From positions 1 to 8,254 of the forward strand of contig JBBIQZ010000029.1 of assembly GCA_037442065.1 (NCBI GenBank): a stretch of 8,254 bases of DNA, written 5' to 3'. The notes below the pieces were generated by a model. The model did not search any database. It saw nothing but the letters and a program-made list of their open reading frames with translations, and had not been told where the DNA came from. Source of the DNA: JBBIQZ01 sp037442065 (GTDB taxonomy: Bacteria; Patescibacteriota; CPR2_A; CG2-30-33-46). Positions 6,153 to 8,254 of this stretch are shown here, one piece after another. Within the stretch, counting starts at the first letter, position 1, and every line of letters begins with the position of its first letter. The translations under genes and the position numbers were made by a program.

Positions 6153-6869
6153 ATGAATTGGTTATTAAAACTAGAAAAAACTAAAAAAGAATTAGAGAAA
6201 ACCATCGATTTAGAGCGGAAAAAGTTGTTGATGGAAAAAGAGATGGTTTCTTTTCAAATTAAAAACTTAGAAAAAAAGCTTGAAGAAGTAGAAGAATTGG
6301 AAAGCGAGCTTTTAGAGTATAAAAAGGAAAAAGAAGGAATTAAAAAGCTGGAAGAAGAGTTGATATCAAAAAAGCAATTTCTAAAAGATTTAAACTCAAG
6401 GATTTTCAACATTAAAAATTCCAATAAAGAAATGGCTAAGAAGGGTGAGGCAGTAAAAATTAAGCTTTCCCTTCTTGAGGACCCAGAACCTTTCTGTCCC
6501 ATTTGCCATAAAGAATTAAGGTATGACCAAAAGGTTAATATTAAGGCTAGTCTTTCTCAAAAAGTACATCACGAAAGCGAACTTTTAAGGAGAAACCTAG
6601 AACAGCTTAAGGAGCTGGAACAGAAAAAAGAACTAAACGAAGAGGCTTTTAGGGAAATTGAAAGAAAAATTTTAGCCAAGCCGTTAGTTTTTGATAAGAT
6701 TTCTCAAATTACAGGAAGGTTGACTGAAATTAAAAAAGAAGCCACAAAACTTAGAGGACTTGAGAAGAGGGAAAGAGAAATTTCTAGCATTTTAAACGAA
6801 AACTCTTATTCACCAATGGCTCAAAAGTTATTAAAAGAAGTAAATAAAGAAATAAGAAAGAATTTATGA
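6153..6869 (+). CDS. Headless coiled-coil protein with Rad50/SbcC-like zinc hook
   Basis: A 238-aa protein that is nearly all charged coiled coil (Lys/Glu/Leu heptads), interrupted at 114-121 by FCPICHKEL, a CxxC turn (Cys115, Cys118) like the zinc hook at the apex of Rad50/SbcC. Two such hooks share one zinc ion and join two coiled coils. The arms, residues 1-110 and 130-238, are of similar length, as expected for an antiparallel hairpin. The tail (LNENSYSPMAQKLLKEVNKEI) also resembles Rad50 coiled coil. There is no Walker A, signature or Walker B motif, so the ATPase head is missing. No signal peptide or membrane helix is seen. It lies 13 nt after rmuC, with no Shine-Dalgarno and a TAATAT at 6140-6145 that could be a -10 box, and overlaps the next gene by ATGA. 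It may act as a bridging or tethering factor for DNA or for RmuC. The function is inferred. Confidence 0.82.
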   Translation: MNWLLKLEKTKKELEKTIDLERKKLLMEKEMVSFQIKNLEKKLEEVEELESELLEYKKEKEGIKKLEEELISKKQFLKDLNSRIFNIKNSNKEMAKKGEAVKIKLSLLEDPEPFCPICHKELRYDQKVNIKASLSQKVHHESELLRRNLEQLKELEQKKELNEEAFREIERKILAKPLVFDKISQITGRLTEIKKEATKLRGLEKREREISSILNENSYSPMAQKLLKEVNKEIRKNL

Positions 6870-7237
6870 CCCTTAAAAGTTATTTAGTAGGTATTTCCAT
6901 TTCCACCGCTTTATGCTGGGCCGCGTGGGCTTTGACAATATTTAATATTGACCCTGCAAACGCCGGAAACCTTGGTCTTTTAAGCTTTTTTGTGAGTTTA
7001 TTTTTCGCCATTGTGGGGACTTTAACCATTGGCGGATTTTATTTAAGGCTTTGGTTTTCTAAAAATGAATATTATTTTGAAAACATTAACATTTCCTTTA
7101 GGCAAGCAATTTTGGCTGCTTTTTCTATCGTAGGTTTGCTTATTTTGCAGGCTTTAAGAATTTTAAATTTATTTGATGGTATATTATTTGTTTTATCAAT
7201 AATTCTTCTAGAAGCTTATTTTTTAGCGAGGCGTTAA
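6866..7237 (+). CDS. Four-helix integral membrane protein, unknown function
   Basis: A 123-aa hydrophobic protein, no family recognised. Predicted helices are about 6-27, 38-60, 79-99 and 103-120. The loop between the first two has FNIDPANAGNLGLL, and the one between the second and third has YLRLWFSKNEYYFENINISFRQ, whose many charged residues point to the cytoplasm. The C-terminus ends in ARR, also likely cytoplasmic. Its ATG overlaps the stop of the zinc-hook gene (ATGA at 6866-6869), and its TAA shares one base with the ATG of pheS (TAATG), so all three are translationally coupled. No catalytic motif is visible. The coupling to pheS may reflect only operon packing. A role in anchoring the zinc-hook or RmuC proteins is possible but unsupported by motifs. 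Confidence 0.85.
   Translation: MTLKSYLVGISISTALCWAAWALTIFNIDPANAGNLGLLSFFVSLFFAIVGTLTIGGFYLRLWFSKNEYYFENINISFRQAILAAFSIVGLLILQALRILNLFDGILFVLSIILLEAYFLARR
7228..7231 (+). promoter_or_regulatory. Shine-Dalgarno of pheS
   Basis: GAGG at 7228-7231 lies 5 bases before the ATG at 7237, inside the last codons of the membrane protein gene. With the TAATG junction it supports 7237 as the pheS start and translation by reinitiation. Confidence 0.55.
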
Positions 7238-8254
7238 TGAGAGAAAATCTAAAAGAAATTGAGAAAGAAGCTTTAAAAAGGGTAGATGGAGTAGCTTCCG
7301 TCGCCGGTTTAGAAACCGTAAGAGCAAAATATTTAGGAAGGAAGGGAGAGCTGACTTTGCTTTTACGTTCTTTATATAAACTTCCGGAGACAGAAAGAAA
7401 AGTGGTTGGGCAAAAGGCTAACGAATTAAAAGTAAAGCTTGAGAAAGCAATTGAAGCGAAAAAGAATCTTTTTTTAAAGGGTACTTTTAAAGGACAATTA
7501 GAACAAGAATGGCTTGATGTTACCCAGCCGGGGGAAAAATTTAAGGTCGGTAGCCTCCATCCTGTTACTAAAATTATTAAGGAATTAAGCGATATTTTTT
7601 CCTCGATGGGATATGAAATTGCCGAAGGCCCGGAAGCCGAAGATGATTATCATAATTTTGAAGCTTTAAATATGCCGCCCGAGCATCCGGCTCGCGACGC
7701 CTGGGACACTTTTTATCTAACCAATGGTTTGGTAATGCGAACTCATACAACCTCGGTTGATGTTAGGGTTTTGGAAAAAAGAAAGCCGCCGTTGCGAATC
7801 TTTATTCCCGGAAGAGTTTACCGGTATGAAGCCGAAGATGCCACTCACCTTTCTGTTTTACATCAGCTTGACGGGTTTGTTGTTGATAAAAATATTTCCT
7901 TTTCCGATTTAAAAGGAACATTAATTTCGGTGATGCAGATTCTTTTAGGAAAAAATATAAAAGTTAGGTTTAGGCCAAGTTTTTTCCCTTTTACCGAGCC
8001 TTCGGCCGAAGTAGATGTCTCGTGTGTTATGTGCGGCGGCAAAGGATGCCGGTCTTGTGGCGGAGACGGCTGGCTTGAACTTTTGGGTTCAGGGATGATT
8101 CATCCACAAGTTTTACGAAATGTTGGTTTGGACCCTAAAGAATATTCCGGTTTTGCTTTTGGGATGGGCTTAGATAGATTAGCGATGCTTAAATATAAGA
8201 TTGATGACGTAAGGGAATTTATGAAAGGTGATTTAAGGTTCTTAAATCAATTTT
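7237..8254 (+). CDS. pheS: Phenylalanine-tRNA ligase alpha subunit, 3'-partial
   Basis: Catalytic alpha subunit of the cytoplasmic alpha2-beta2 synthetase that joins phenylalanine to tRNA-Phe. The 339 codons present cover the N-terminal coiled-coil arm (about 1-85, with KYLGRKGELT), the class II core starting at LHPVTKIIKEL (107), motif 2 around GRVYRYEAEDATH (192-204), HQLDG (209-213), RPSFFPFTEPSAEVDV (246-261), and motif 3 GFAFGMGLDRLAMLKY (305-320). An insertion with four cysteines (263, 266, 271, 274; CVMCGGKGCRSC) forms a probable zinc site, as in many Gram-positive PheS but absent from E. coli. The last residues, DLRFLNQF, match the conserved end of PheS, so probably only one or a few codons and the stop lie outside. 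pheT is expected downstream. No tRNA-like T-box leader is seen; the gene starts inside an operon. Confidence 0.97.
   Translation, partial: MRENLKEIEKEALKRVDGVASVAGLETVRAKYLGRKGELTLLLRSLYKLPETERKVVGQKANELKVKLEKAIEAKKNLFLKGTFKGQLEQEWLDVTQPGEKFKVGSLHPVTKIIKELSDIFSSMGYEIAEGPEAEDDYHNFEALNMPPEHPARDAWDTFYLTNGLVMRTHTTSVDVRVLEKRKPPLRIFIPGRVYRYEAEDATHLSVLHQLDGFVVDKNISFSDLKGTLISVMQILLGKNIKVRFRPSFFPFTEPSAEVDVSCVMCGGKGCRSCGGDGWLELLGSGMIHPQVLRNVGLDPKEYSGFAFGMGLDRLAMLKYKIDDVREFMKGDLRFLNQF

Noticed and set aside
6254..6502. Minus-strand Ser/Phe-rich open frame
   Set aside because: It is the reverse complement of Lys/Glu-rich coiled coil, which typically yields Ser/Phe/Leu shadow frames.

Overview
This 8.25 kb AT-rich window comes from a bacterium. 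Gene content points to the Candidate Phyla Radiation (Patescibacteria), perhaps the Microgenomates side. The reasons are the membrane-anchored Clp-like AAA+ ATPase, tightly packed co-directional genes with 1-4 nt junctions, several starts without a Shine-Dalgarno, and several small membrane proteins of no recognised family. The lineage is inferred from gene type and style, not from a marker phylogeny. All genes lie on the + strand. A run of 10 N at 346-355 shows this is a draft scaffold, so some broken frames may be assembly errors.

Layout: (1) 1-956, the 3' part of an ABC-2 type exporter permease, cut by the window edge, the N gap and a frameshift just after the gap. (2) 991-3913, a promoter that appears to fire at the start codon of a 125-aa membrane protein, followed 1 nt later by an 843-aa Clp-type ATPase with two N-terminal membrane helices. 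Its first AAA+ module is degenerate at the Walker A threonine, the Walker B glutamate, the pore loop and the arginine finger. The second module keeps its catalytic residues. No ClpP-docking tripeptide and no M-domain are visible. (3) 3920-4966, a damaged stretch: an MTH1-like Nudix hydrolase with an internal deletion and frameshift, then a helical gene remnant with no start, an in-frame TGA and a frameshift. (4) 4977-5046, two adjacent perfect hairpins, the second a very strong intrinsic terminator. (5) 5073-8254, a new transcription unit from an extended -10 promoter: rmuC, a headless coiled-coil protein with a Rad50/SbcC-like zinc hook, a four-helix membrane protein (ATGA overlap), and pheS (TAATG overlap), which leaves the window probably only one or a few codons short of its end.

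Functional reading: the first intact unit looks like a membrane-bound protein-remodelling pair. The second joins a DNA-maintenance protein (RmuC) and a zinc-hook protein to a small membrane protein and to phenylalanyl-tRNA synthetase. The strongest candidates for something undescribed are the pseudo-D1 membrane Clp ATPase with its small partner, and the headless zinc-hook protein next to RmuC.
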